A DNA stretch of 64,000 nucleotides. It comes from Bradyrhizobium niftali. GTDB taxonomy: Bacteria > Pseudomonadota > Alphaproteobacteria > Rhizobiales > Xanthobacteraceae. Location: NCBI RefSeq assembly GCF_004571025.1, contig NZ_SPQT01000013.1:1-64000 (forward strand). The letters run 5' to 3'. The notes under the pieces were generated by a model. It saw nothing but the letters and a program-made list of their open reading frames with translations, was not told the DNA's origin and searched no databases. This document shows positions 31,959 through 41,300 of the stretch, piece by piece (within the stretch, counting starts at the first letter, position 1; each line of letters starts with the position of its first letter). Made by a program: the position numbers and the translations under genes.

Positions 31959-32882
31959 TTACTTCTTGCCGCTGGCCGCAGCGACCTCGGCTGCGAAGTG
32001 GCTTTCCTGCTTCTCGATTCCCTCACCGAGAGCATAGCGCACAAAGCCGGCAATCTTCACAGCCCCGCCGACCTTGCCTTCGGCTTCCTTCACCGCCTGC
32101 GCCACCGACTTGCCGGTGTCGTGGATGAAGGCCTGCTCGAGCAGGCAGACTTCCTTGTAATAGGTCTTGAGGCCGGACTCGACGATCTTCTCGATCACGT
32201 TCTCGGGCTTGCCCTGCTGGCGATATTTGTCGGCGAGCACGTCCTTCTCGCGCTTGACGACCGCCGGATCGAGGCCGGACGGATCGAGCGCCAGCGGGTT
32301 GGCGGCAGCGACATGCATCGCGATCTGGCGGCCGAGCGCGGCAAGCTCGTCGGCCTTGCCGGGCGATTCCAGCGCCACGATCACGCCCATCTTGCCGGCG
32401 CCGTCGATGACCGCACCGTGGACGTAGTGCGACACCACGCCCTGGCTCACTTCGAGCGAAGCTGCGCGGCGCAGCGTCATGTTCTCGCCGATGGTCGCGA
32501 TCGCGTCATTGATCGCGGTTTCGATGGTGACGTCACCGACCTTGGCGGCCTTGATTTTCTCGACATCGGCGCCGACGTCGAATCCGACCTGCGCGATCAT
32601 CTTGACCAGGCCCTGGAACTGGCCGTTGCGCGCGACGAAGTCGGTCTCGGAGTTGACCTCGACCACGACGCCCTTGGTGCCCTTGGTGAGCGCGCCGATC
32701 AGGCCCTCAGCCGCGACGCGGCCGGACTTCTTGGCGGCCTTCGACAGGCCTTTCTTGCGCAGCCAATCCTGCGCCGCTTCCATGTTGCCGTCGTTCTCGG
32801 TCAGCGCGGCCTTGCAGTCCATCATGCCCGCGCCGGTCGACTCGCGCAGGTCCTTGACCATCGCAGCTGTGATCGTTGCCAT
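31959..32882 (-). CDS. tsf: Elongation factor Ts
   Basis: Nucleotide exchange factor for EF-Tu. The 307-residue protein begins [24 protein letters not shown], with the UBA-like N-terminal domain and the TDFVARN motif ([14 protein letters not shown]) that contacts EF-Tu. Two core subdomains and a C-terminal module follow. It is downstream of rpsB with a 133-bp spacer, the conserved rpsB-tsf arrangement. Confidence 0.97.
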   Translation of the reverse strand: MATITAAMVKDLRESTGAGMMDCKAALTENDGNMEAAQDWLRKKGLSKAAKKSGRVAAEGLIGALTKGTKGVVVEVNSETDFVARNGQFQGLVKMIAQVGFDVGADVEKIKAAKVGDVTIETAINDAIATIGENMTLRRAASLEVSQGVVSHYVHGAVIDGAGKMGVIVALESPGKADELAALGRQIAMHVAAANPLALDPSGLDPAVVKREKDVLADKYRQQGKPENVIEKIVESGLKTYYKEVCLLEQAFIHDTGKSVAQAVKEAEGKVGGAVKIAGFVRYALGEGIEKQESHFAAEVAAASGKK

Positions 32883-33015
32883 CGTTGAATATCCTTTGTG
32901 CCTGCCGGTCTGCCGCGGCGCGGCATCCAATTGCCCCGCCGCGGTCCATCTCAGGGATTCGCGTCAACTGAAATGGTGGCCGGAATCTATCCGGCCAACC
33001 CATCGCTCTTTTTGA

Positions 33016-34011
33016 CTATTCCGCTTCCGCGGTCAGCGCCTTGGCCTTGGCCACCCAGGCATCAGCGCGGCTCGGCAGACCGACCTCTTCACCGATCGTG
33101 TGCGCGGTGTCGTGGTCGAGCTCGGCCAGCTGCCAGAAATGGAAGATGCCGAGGTCGTTGAACTTCTTCTCGATCGCGCCCGACACGCCCGGGAGCTTCT
33201 TGAGGTCGTCGGCGGTGCCGCGGGGACCCGCAAGGCCCTGGAAGCCGCTTGAGGAAGCCGCCGGCAGCTCTTCGGCGAGCGGACGGGCCGAAGCACCGAT
33301 GTCGATGCCCGAATCGCCCTGGGCGCGCGAGATGCCGTCGATCGCCGCACGCGCAATGAGATCGCAGTACAGCGAAATGGCGCGGCCGGCGTCGTCATTG
33401 CCCGGCACCACATAAGTGATGCCCTTCGGGTCCGAATTGGTGTCGACGATCGCGGCAACCGGGATGTTGAGGCGCTGGGCCTCCTGGATCGCGATGTCTT
33501 CCTTGTTGGTGTCGATCACGAAGATCAGGTCGGGCAGACCGCCCATGTCCTTGATGCCGCCGAGCGAGCGGTCGAGCTTGTCGCGCTCGCGCTGAAGCGT
33601 CAGGCGCTCCTTCTTCGTGTACGAATTGGCTTCGCCGCCCGAGAGCACGTCGTCGAGGTGACGCAGGCGCTTGATCGAGGCCGAGATCGTCTTCCAGTTG
33701 GTCAGCGTGCCGCCGAGCCAGCGCGAATTGACGAAATACTGCGCGCAGCGCTTGGCCGCGTCCGCGACGCCGTCCTGCGCCTGGCGCTTGGTGCCGACGA
33801 ACAGGATGCGGCCGCCCTTGGCAACCGTGTCGCTGACCGCCTGGAGGGCATGGTGCAGCATCGGCACGGTCTGGGCGAGATCGACGATGTGGATGTTGTT
33901 GCGGGTGCCGAAAATGAACGGAGCCATTTTCGGATTCCAGCGGTGAGACTGGTGACCAAAGTGCACGCCAGCTTCCAAAAGCTGACGCATGGTGAAATCG
34001 GGTAGCGCCAT
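33016..34011 (-). CDS. rpsB: 30S ribosomal protein S2
   Basis: Structural protein of the small subunit. The 331-residue chain has the S2 core ([55 protein letters not shown]). It carries a C-terminal extension of about 80 residues with a helix-hairpin-helix-like part ([21 protein letters not shown]), which is typical of alphaproteobacteria and makes it longer than the 241-residue E. coli protein. It is the first gene of the long reverse-strand block, with its own promoter region. Confidence 0.97.
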   Translation of the reverse strand: MALPDFTMRQLLEAGVHFGHQSHRWNPKMAPFIFGTRNNIHIVDLAQTVPMLHHALQAVSDTVAKGGRILFVGTKRQAQDGVADAAKRCAQYFVNSRWLGGTLTNWKTISASIKRLRHLDDVLSGGEANSYTKKERLTLQRERDKLDRSLGGIKDMGGLPDLIFVIDTNKEDIAIQEAQRLNIPVAAIVDTNSDPKGITYVVPGNDDAGRAISLYCDLIARAAIDGISRAQGDSGIDIGASARPLAEELPAASSSGFQGLAGPRGTADDLKKLPGVSGAIEKKFNDLGIFHFWQLAELDHDTAHTIGEEVGLPSRADAWVAKAKALTAEAE

Positions 34012-34124
34012 CGTTATAATTCTCCGGTTGGTTCCTCCGGAAGCGTGTGAGCAAAACGGAGCGTTGTCGCCCCGGCAGCCACCGGACGGCCTTGTGAGCC
34101 ATGCTTCCGTGTGAGATGGCGCGC
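34012..34124 (-). promoter_or_regulatory. rpsB 5' leader
   Basis: From the proposed promoter the rpsB transcript would have a leader of about 110 bases. It carries two CCGGAG purine boxes upstream of the ATG, the nearer one likely the ribosome-binding site. S2 is known to autoregulate rpsB-tsf through its leader in enterobacteria; whether this leader does so is not shown. Confidence 0.3.
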
Positions 34125-34152
34125 TATATAGCGCGATTTCGGCCAGAAGCAA
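34125..34152 (-). promoter_or_regulatory. Candidate sigma70 promoter of rpsB-tsf
   Basis: On the reverse strand TTGCTT and TATATA are separated by 16 bp. The -10 box lies inside a perfect 16-bp palindrome (CGCGCTATATAGCGCG, 34120-34135). Confidence 0.5.
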
Positions 34153-34244
34153 GGAAATAAGGGCCGTTCGCGGGCGGTTTTCGCCCGCGAGAGGCCCCCT
34201 TCCTTAAAGGCCGCGCCGCGCCCCAGCGCTGGATCAGCACCTGA

Positions 34245-36806
34245 CTAGCACTTGGGCTGGTTCGGCGGGCACTTCTTGGCTGCCGCCGGCGGCGGGGCCG
34301 CGGGACGCGGCGGAGGTGCTGCCGGGCGCGGCGGCGGAGGCGCGACGGCCATCCGCGGTGGGGGCGGCGGTGGCGCCGGCCGGGCTACCGGCGGGGGCGG
34401 CGCAGGCCGGGCCATTGGCGGCGGCGCCGGTCGCGCGGCCGCCACCGGCGGAGCGGGTCGCGGCGGCGGAGGTGCAGCCATCCTTGGCGGCGGCGCGGAC
34501 ACGTGCGGCGGAGGTGGCGGCGTGGGCCGCGCCACGGCCTGGGGTCGCGGGGGCGGTGCGGCTGGCCTGGCAGCCTGCGGCGGGGCCGGCGGGTGAGCCT
34601 GTGGCCTGATCGGCTCGCGCACAGCCGACGGAGGCGGCACGACCGGTTTTCCCGCGGCAGCGGGCGGCGGGCCGGCCGGCTCACGGGTTGCGGACTTGGC
34701 ACGATCGGCAGGCCCGGCCCCGGGCGGGGTCTGCGCGACCGGCGGCTTGGGCGGTTGGCCGGGCACAGCGGCCGGATTTGTCGTGGTGGGCGCAACGGTC
34801 GTCGGAGCGGCGGCCGTTGGCGCACCAGGATGGGGTGGCGGGGTTGTGCCGGGCGCAGCCGTAGTCGGCGCTCCCGGATGAGCCGGCGGCGTTACACCGG
34901 GAGCGGTCGCCGTCGGCAAGGGCCTGCCGCCCGGCAGAGTCCCTGCCCCTGCCGGCGGCGCCGGCGGCCCACCATGGGAGCCCGGAACCGGCAGCGTGTT
35001 GGCGGCAGGCAACTTGGTCTGCGGCGCGGCGTTCGGTGCTGTACCTGGGGCGTTCGGCGCCGCACCTGGCGAGGTACCTGGCAAGGTACTTGGCAAGGTA
35101 CTTGGCAAGGCACCCGGCAGCGCGCTTGGTCGCGCATTTGGTGCGACATTGGCGGGCGTGCCCGGCGGTGTCGCGGGTCTTGCCGTCGGCTGGATCGTCG
35201 CACTCGGCGGCATCGGCGCCTTGCCCTGCTGGATCAGAGCCGCGCGCTGCGCGACTGCCTGCGGCACGGCTGCACCGGCCGGATTGGCCCGGCCGGCAAC
35301 CGCCGGCGCGAGATTGCCCGGTCCGGCTCCTGCTCCCACTCCCGCGGCAGGTGCCGGCGGCCGGTTGATCACGGTGTTGATGACCGTGGTGTTATGGATG
35401 TTGTTGTAGATGATGTTGTTCGGCGGCGGCGCGACATAGACCGGTGGGCTGACGAACACCGGGATCGGCACGAACATTGGCTGCGGCAGCACGAACAGGC
35501 CGACCACGGGCAGCGGCGGCTCGAGCACGACGAAATCCGGCGGCGGCGGCGGCAGATAATAGACCGGCGGCGGCGGCGGCGGCGCGAAGCCAAAATCAGG
35601 ATCGCTGAAGTACAGCACGGGACGGTCGACATAGACCACCTCCTCCGGCGGCGGCGGCGGCACGTCATAGTCGATCATCGCGAAGCTCGGCGGCGGCTCG
35701 GCCGGCGCGGTGAGGATCGCGAGGCGCCGGCGCGCATCGCCTGCATGCGGGCCGCGCGGATAGCGGCGCAGATACGACCAATAGGCCTCCGGCGTGTCGG
35801 TGCGATAAGTCCGCCGCCAGGTGATCGCCTCGCGGCGCGCCGCAACGATCGCCATCACGCGCCTGGACATTGGATCGTTCGGATAGGCCGCGAGAAATTC
35901 CTCATAAGCCGGCAGCGTGTCGCGCTCCAGCGCGGCGGCGTAGGCGTCCTGCACGCCGAGATCGCGGATCGGCTTGTTGCGAATCGCGCCGACCTGGGCG
36001 GCCGAGGCCTCCGGCGGCGGCGCGTCGGGCCCGCGATCGAAGAACGAGAATGGCGCCGATATCTTCTGCTCGTTCCAGGGCACCTGTGCGCCCTTGGAGG
36101 CCTCGTTGACGCGCAGGCGGACGCGATCGAACACCTCAGGCAGCGGCAGGCCGCCGGTGCGGATCATCTCCGCCAGCGACTGCGCATAGATGCCGTAAGG
36201 CCCCGGGTCCTGTGGCGCCACCGTGCCGGGCGCGGCGTTGAAGGCGATCAGCATGTTCGGGTCGGGTTCGACCAGCGCCAGGCCGCTAGCGATCGGCTGG
36301 CCGCCCTCGATGAAGGGCTGCGCCCGCGCCGCGTCGAGCACGACGATGTTGGCCTTGAGTGGAATCGCCGCCAGCTGGCGCGCATAGTCGCTGATGCGCA
36401 GGGCCTCGGTCGGGATGTCGGTGTCGCGGGTGATGTTGGAATCGACCGGGATGAAATAGTTCTCGCCGGCAAGCTGCACGCCATAGCCGGCGAGATAGAC
36501 CATCGCGACGGTGCCCGGGCCGGAGGCCTGCGCCTTCTGGATGAAATCGCGAAAGCTCTTGCGCAGCGTGTCGCCGTCGAGATCGCGCGCGCCGACGACG
36601 TCGAACCCCGCCGCCTGCAGCGTCTGCGCGATCAGGCCGGCATCGTTCGCGGTCGTCGCCAGCGGCGACTTGGCATAGGCGCCGTTGCCGACCACGAGCG
36701 CGATGCGCTTTTCCTGCTGCTGCGCGCGCGCCGGATCGGGCGCGCCCGCGGCAAGGACCGCGATCGGCAGAAGAAGGCAGATGAAGATTCTGAGCGTCCC
36801 ACGCAT
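34245..36806 (-). CDS. Secreted pseudo-caspase with proline-rich tail
   Basis: An 853-residue exported protein: signal peptide (residues 1-28, ends ARAQ), a caspase p20-like domain (about 34-250), a helical linker with TPR-like character (about 300-385) and a tail of about 450 residues dominated by Pro, Ala, Val and Gly. In active orthocaspases the catalytic His lies in a GHG motif and Cys in DACR. Here the corresponding segments read LAGYGVQ (Tyr108) and VLDAARAQ (Ala160), so both catalytic residues are replaced. The fold is otherwise recognisable (RIALVVGNGAY, NYFIPVD). It is probably a non-proteolytic binding or scaffold protein of the periplasm or cell surface; the tail could span peptidoglycan. 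The chain ends in CPPNQPKC, two cysteines that may pair. Confidence 0.85.
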   Translation of the reverse strand: MRGTLRIFICLLLPIAVLAAGAPDPARAQQQEKRIALVVGNGAYAKSPLATTANDAGLIAQTLQAAGFDVVGARDLDGDTLRKSFRDFIQKAQASGPGTVAMVYLAGYGVQLAGENYFIPVDSNITRDTDIPTEALRISDYARQLAAIPLKANIVVLDAARAQPFIEGGQPIASGLALVEPDPNMLIAFNAAPGTVAPQDPGPYGIYAQSLAEMIRTGGLPLPEVFDRVRLRVNEASKGAQVPWNEQKISAPFSFFDRGPDAPPPEASAAQVGAIRNKPIRDLGVQDAYAAALERDTLPAYEEFLAAYPNDPMSRRVMAIVAARREAITWRRTYRTDTPEAYWSYLRRYPRGPHAGDARRRLAILTAPAEPPPSFAMIDYDVPPPPPEEVVYVDRPVLYFSDPDFGFAPPPPPPVYYLPPPPPDFVVLEPPLPVVGLFVLPQPMFVPIPVFVSPPVYVAPPPNNIIYNNIHNTTVINTVINRPPAPAAGVGAGAGPGNLAPAVAGRANPAGAAVPQAVAQRAALIQQGKAPMPPSATIQPTARPATPPGTPANVAPNARPSALPGALPSTLPSTLPGTSPGAAPNAPGTAPNAAPQTKLPAANTLPVPGSHGGPPAPPAGAGTLPGGRPLPTATAPGVTPPAHPGAPTTAAPGTTPPPHPGAPTAAAPTTVAPTTTNPAAVPGQPPKPPVAQTPPGAGPADRAKSATREPAGPPPAAAGKPVVPPPSAVREPIRPQAHPPAPPQAARPAAPPPRPQAVARPTPPPPPHVSAPPPRMAAPPPPRPAPPVAAARPAPPPMARPAPPPPVARPAPPPPPPRMAVAPPPPRPAAPPPRPAAPPPAAAKKCPPNQPKC
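35068..35115. repeat. 12-bp tandem repeat within the pseudo-caspase gene
   Basis: About four copies of a GGCAAGGTACTT-like unit encode the S-T-L-P / G-x-x-P tetrapeptide repeats in the tail. Such units can change copy number by slippage without breaking frame. Confidence 0.6.
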
Positions 36807-36937
36807 GGCTTGCCTAACCGCTTTTGTTGTTGAGGTGCCGCCGCGCATCAGACGCGCGGCCAGCTGAATGGCGCTTGAACGAAAAGCTTGGATTGAGGCG
36901 GTGGCATGGCCACGCCGTCGGCGGCGTCAGCCCCGCG

Positions 36938-37678
36938 TCAGCCTTGCGCAATCAGCTCGACCGTTCCCGTCGTGAGCCGGTAGATGCCGCCGACGACCTT
37001 CAGCTTGCCCTGTTCCACGGCCGCATTGAGGATCGGCGCGGCCGATTTCAGCTTGGCGACGTTGTCGATCACGTTCTGCCGGATCGCATTGTTGAGCACG
37101 TCCCCGCCCTGCTGCATCGCAGCTTTTGCGGCGTGCGCGATCGCATCGACGAGCGAGGGGATGTGGCCGGGCGGCGACGTGTTGTCCTTGATCGCCTTCA
37201 GAGCCGCATCGACCGCGCCGCAGCTGTCATGGCCGAGCACGAGGATCAGCGGCGCATTGAGCACGGCGACCGCATATTCCATGCTGGCGATGGTCTCGGT
37301 ACCGGCAAAGTTTCCGGCCACGCGGCAGACGAACAGATCGCCGCGACCGGTGTCGAAGGCATATTCAGGCGCGATGCGCGAGTCGGCGCAGCTCAGCACG
37401 GCCGCGAACGGGTTCTGGCCGCCGGCCAGCGCCTCGCGCTCATGCTTGAAATCGTGCCGCCGCGACACGCCTTCGACATAACGGACGTTGCCCTCCATCA
37501 GCCGCTTCAACGCTGCGTCTGGCGACAGCACGTTCTGCGGCTTGGGCGGAGCCTTGGTCTCCTTGGCAAGGGCGACGCCGCCCAGGGCAAGCCCGAGCGC
37601 CGAGACCGTCAGATGGATGAGCGATCTCCGCGAAGGGCCGATGTGGACGTCGCGATCACCGCCGCAATTCTCGCACAT
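36938..37678 (-). CDS. Beta-carbonic anhydrase, probably Tat-exported
   Basis: Interconverts CO2 and bicarbonate. The 246-residue protein has zinc ligands Cys97 (SCADSR), His150 and Cys153 (GHDSCGA), with the Asp-Arg pair in CADSR, all as in the family. An N-terminal stretch before residue 40 (PSRRSLIHLTVSALGLALGGVALA) has the S-R-R-x-h-h pattern of a twin-arginine signal. The MCENCGG start before it adds two more cysteines. Export makes it a periplasmic enzyme, unlike the usual cytoplasmic beta forms. Family members with such leaders are known in Gram-negatives. It lies 59 bp downstream of the lipoprotein gene. Confidence 0.88.
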   Translation of the reverse strand: MCENCGGDRDVHIGPSRRSLIHLTVSALGLALGGVALAKETKAPPKPQNVLSPDAALKRLMEGNVRYVEGVSRRHDFKHEREALAGGQNPFAAVLSCADSRIAPEYAFDTGRGDLFVCRVAGNFAGTETIASMEYAVAVLNAPLILVLGHDSCGAVDAALKAIKDNTSPPGHIPSLVDAIAHAAKAAMQQGGDVLNNAIRQNVIDNVAKLKSAAPILNAAVEQGKLKVVGGIYRLTTGTVELIAQG

Positions 37679-37737
37679 GCCTGGCTCCTCCCAATCGAGC
37701 CGCCGTCGTTGATGCAGCGGCCATCGTGCCGCGCATC

Positions 37738-38265
37738 TTACTCGATAGCCTGTAGCTCCGCGAGCTTCGTTCGCGCGGTCGCCTCGTCCAGCGCGACGAG
37801 CTCGGCCGGCCCGGGATTGGCGTCTCCTGCCGTCGCAACGGAGACGACGGCAAGCCCGGCGAGGCCACCGAGAATCGCTCCCCCCGTGGCGGCATCGTGC
37901 CTGGGACTGCTCTTGATGAGGTAAAAGTGCGTCCGGCCGGCTTCCATGACGATGTCGCGCTTGGTGTCGCCGGGAAACATCAGCTCGGTCACCAGCACTT
38001 CGTGACGGCCGGCCGGCCGATCGGCATAGGCATATTTCCCGGCCACGACCTTGCCAAGCGGCGCACCGTCGAGCTTCACCTCGCAGGCGCAAATGGCCAT
38101 GCTGAGCCCATTCCTCTTGTCCTGCAGCAGGACGATGCGCGAATGCCCGGGGCGCGGCGGTCCGACCTTCTTTGACACCGATGCAAAGTCGGTTCCGACC
38201 TGATCGCTCACACACCCCGTCAGCATGGCACCAACGGCCAACAACAACGCGCCCCGTCGCAGCAT
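37738..38265 (-). CDS. Lipoprotein, DUF2846-like
   Basis: A 175-residue lipoprotein. The lipobox is LTGC after MLRRGALLLAVGAM. The mature part shows a beta-rich pattern with RIVLLQDK, VKLDGAPLGKVVAGKYAYAD, PAGRHEVLV and HFYLIK, reminiscent of DUF2846 proteins. A hydrophobic glycine/alanine stretch (GGAILGGLAGLAVVSVATAG) lies near the C-terminus. It is probably anchored in the outer membrane; its function is unknown. I chose the ATG at 38265 for the signal peptide. Confidence 0.75.
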   Translation of the reverse strand: MLRRGALLLAVGAMLTGCVSDQVGTDFASVSKKVGPPRPGHSRIVLLQDKRNGLSMAICACEVKLDGAPLGKVVAGKYAYADRPAGRHEVLVTELMFPGDTKRDIVMEAGRTHFYLIKSSPRHDAATGGAILGGLAGLAVVSVATAGDANPGPAELVALDEATARTKLAELQAIE

Positions 38266-38364
38266 CGCACACCCCATTCCATTCCCCGGGTGCATGCTAG
38301 CCAGAAACAGCGCGAGGTTGCAACACGCTCCGACGACGACGGCACTGATCGCGCAGACCGGCCG

Positions 38365-41300
38365 TCAGAGCTGCTGCACGTCCACGACGCCCGCCACCGC
38401 CTTGATGGCGCCGGCGATCTGCGGCGAGACCTTGAAGCGGCCGGGCAGCTTCATCTCGACCTCGGTCTCGGGGTCGAGCATCATCACCAGCGAGACCTCG
38501 CCGTCGCCATTGGAGCGCGGAGCAATCCCCGGGCTGCCGACCTTTGGCGCGGCGCCGTTCGAGCCAGCCATCTCGGGGCCGGCGAGACGCTTGGCAATCG
38601 ATTCCAGCGGCTTGGTGTCGCGCAGGAAGATGCGCAGGCCCTTCTGCGTCTTGGCGGCGGCATCGTCGAGCGGCTCGGCATGCAGCACGCGGGCGCGCAC
38701 GTCCTCGCCCTGGAGCTCGGCGCCAAGCTGGAGCAGCACGGCGGCGCCCGGCTCGAGCACGTCGCGATATTGCGCAAGCCCTTCCGAGAACAGCACCGCC
38801 TCAAAGTGGCCGGTGGGATCAGAGAGCCCCATGATGCCCATCTTGTTGCCGGTCTTGGTGCGCCGCTCCATGCGCGAGACCACGGTGGCCGCGACCTTGC
38901 CGGCGGTGGCGCCGGTCTTCACCGCGCGCGAGAACTCCGCCCAGCTCTGCACCCGCAGGCGCTTCAGCACGGTGGCATAGTCGTCGAGCGGATGTCCGGA
39001 CAGGAAGAAGCCGATCGCGTCGTATTCGCGGCGCAGCCGCTCGGCCGGCAGCCACGCCTCGATCTGCGGCAGCATGATGGTCGGCGCATCGGCCGCGCTG
39101 CCGAACATGTCGTTCTGGCCGATGGTCGCGGCCTCATGCGCGCGCTGGCAGGCGGCGAGGATCGCGTCGGCGCCGGCGAAGACGCGCGCGCGGTTCGGCT
39201 CCAGCGTGTCGAAGGCGCCGGCGGCGGCGAGACTCTCGATGATGCGCTTGTTGATCGCACGCGGATTGACGCGCGCGGCGAAGTCGGCGAGCGAGGTGAA
39301 GAGACCGTTCCTGGTACGCTCCTCGATGATCTGGTCGATCGCCTGAATGCCGACGCCCTTGAGCGCGGCGAGCGCGTAATAGATGGTCTTTTCTCCGACC
39401 TCGAAGGTCGCGCCGGAGCGATTGATGTTCGGCGGCTCGACCTTGATGCCGAGACGCTGCGCCTCGGAGCGGAATTCGGAGAGCTTGTCGGTGTTGTTGA
39501 GATCGAGCGTCATCGACGCCGCGATGAACTCCACCGGATAATGCGCCTTCATGTAGGCGGTGTGGTAGGACACCAGCGCATAGGCCGCCGCGTGGCTCTT
39601 GTTGAAGCCGTAGTCGGCGAACTTCGCCAGCAGCTCGAAGATGGTCTCGGCCTGCCCCTTCGGCACGCCGTTCTTCACCGCGCCGGCGACGAAGATGTCG
39701 CGCTGCTTGTCCATCTCGGCGCGGATCTTCTTGCCCATGGCGCGGCGCAGCAGGTCGGCGTCGCCGAGCGAATAGCCCGACATCACCTGCGCGATCTGCA
39801 TCACCTGTTCCTGGTAGATGATGACGCCGAAGGTCTCCTTCAGGATCGGCTCCAGCACGGGATGCAGATATTCCGGCTCCTCGTCGCCATGCTTGCGCGA
39901 GCAGTAGGTCGGGATGTTCGCCATCGGGCCGGGGCGATAGAGCGCGACCAGCGCGATGATGTCCTCAAAACGGTCGGGGCGCATGTCGATCAGCGCGCGC
40001 CGCATGCCCTGGCTTTCAACCTGGAACACGCCGACCACGTCGCCGCGCGCCAGCATCTGGTAGCTCTCGGCATCGTCGATCGGCAGCGTCGCGAGATCGA
40101 CATGGATGTCGCGCGGCTTGAGCAGTTTGCACGCGACGTCGAGCACGGTCAGTGTCTTCAGGCCCAGGAAGTCGAATTTGACGAGGCCGGCCGGCTCGAC
40201 CCATTTCATGTTGAACTGGGTCACCGGCATGTCGGATTTGGGATCGCGGTACATCGGCACGAGTTCGCTCAGGGGGCGATCGCCGATCACGATGCCGGCC
40301 GCGTGCGTCGAGGCGTGACGGGTCAGGCCTTCGAGGCGCTGCGCGATGTCGAAGGCGCGCGCCACCACCGGATCCTCGTCGCGGAACGCCTGAAGCTTCG
40401 GCTCGCTCTCGATGGCGGCCGCCAGCGTCACCGGCGCGGCCGGATTCTGCGGCACCAGCTTGGTCAGCTTGTCGACCTGGCCATAGGGCATTTGCAGCAC
40501 GCGACCGACGTCGCGCAGCACGCCGCGCGCCTGCAGCGTACCGAAGGTGATGATCTGCGCGACCTGGTCGCGACCGTAACGCTCCTGGACGTACTTGATC
40601 ACCTCGCCGCGGCGGTCCTGGCAGAAATCGATGTCGAAGTCAGGCATCGAGACGCGCTCGGGATTGAGGAAGCGCTCGAACAGCAGGCCGAACTTGATCG
40701 GGTCGAGATCGGTGATGGTCAGCGCCCAGGCGACCAGCGAGCCTGCACCCGAGCCGCGGCCCGGCCCGACCGGAATCCCTTGCGACTTCGCCCATTTGAT
40801 GAAGTCGGACACGATCAAGAAGTAGCCCGCGTACTTCATCCGCATGATGACGTCGAGCTCGAACGCCAGGCGCTTGTTGTAGTCCTCTTCCGTGGTGCCC
40901 TGCGACAGGCCATGCACGCGCAGGCGGTTGGCGAGCCCCTCCTCCGCCTGGCGCTTCAATTCGGCCGCCTCGACTGCGGCCGCATCGGAGCTGCCGGCGG
41001 CGCCGACGGTGAAGAACGGCAGGATCGGCTTGCGCGTCATCGGGCGGAACGAGCAGCGTTCGGCGATCTCGACCGTCGAGGCCAGCGCCTCCGGAATGTC
41101 GGCGAACAGCACCGCCATCTCGGCGCGGGTCTTGAAGCGGTGATCCGGGGTGAGCTGCACGCGATCGCTCTCGGCGATCAGCCGGCCGCCGGCGATACAC
41201 AAAAGCGCATCGTGCGCCTCGTAATCGTCGGTTGCGGCGAAATACGGCTCGTTGGTCGCAACCAGCGGCAGGCCCTTGGCATAGGCGATGTCGATCAGCC

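Noticed and set aside
34125-34135. Terminator at the rpsB upstream palindrome
   Set aside because: The palindrome has no loop and no T-run; it fits a promoter or operator better.
35068-35115. CRISPR-like repeat array
   Set aside because: Units are 12 bp without spacers and lie in frame inside a coding sequence.
34503-36833. Forward-strand 776-codon frame opposite the pseudo-caspase
   Set aside because: Arginine-rich antisense of a proline/alanine-rich coding strand; no ribosome-binding site or domain.
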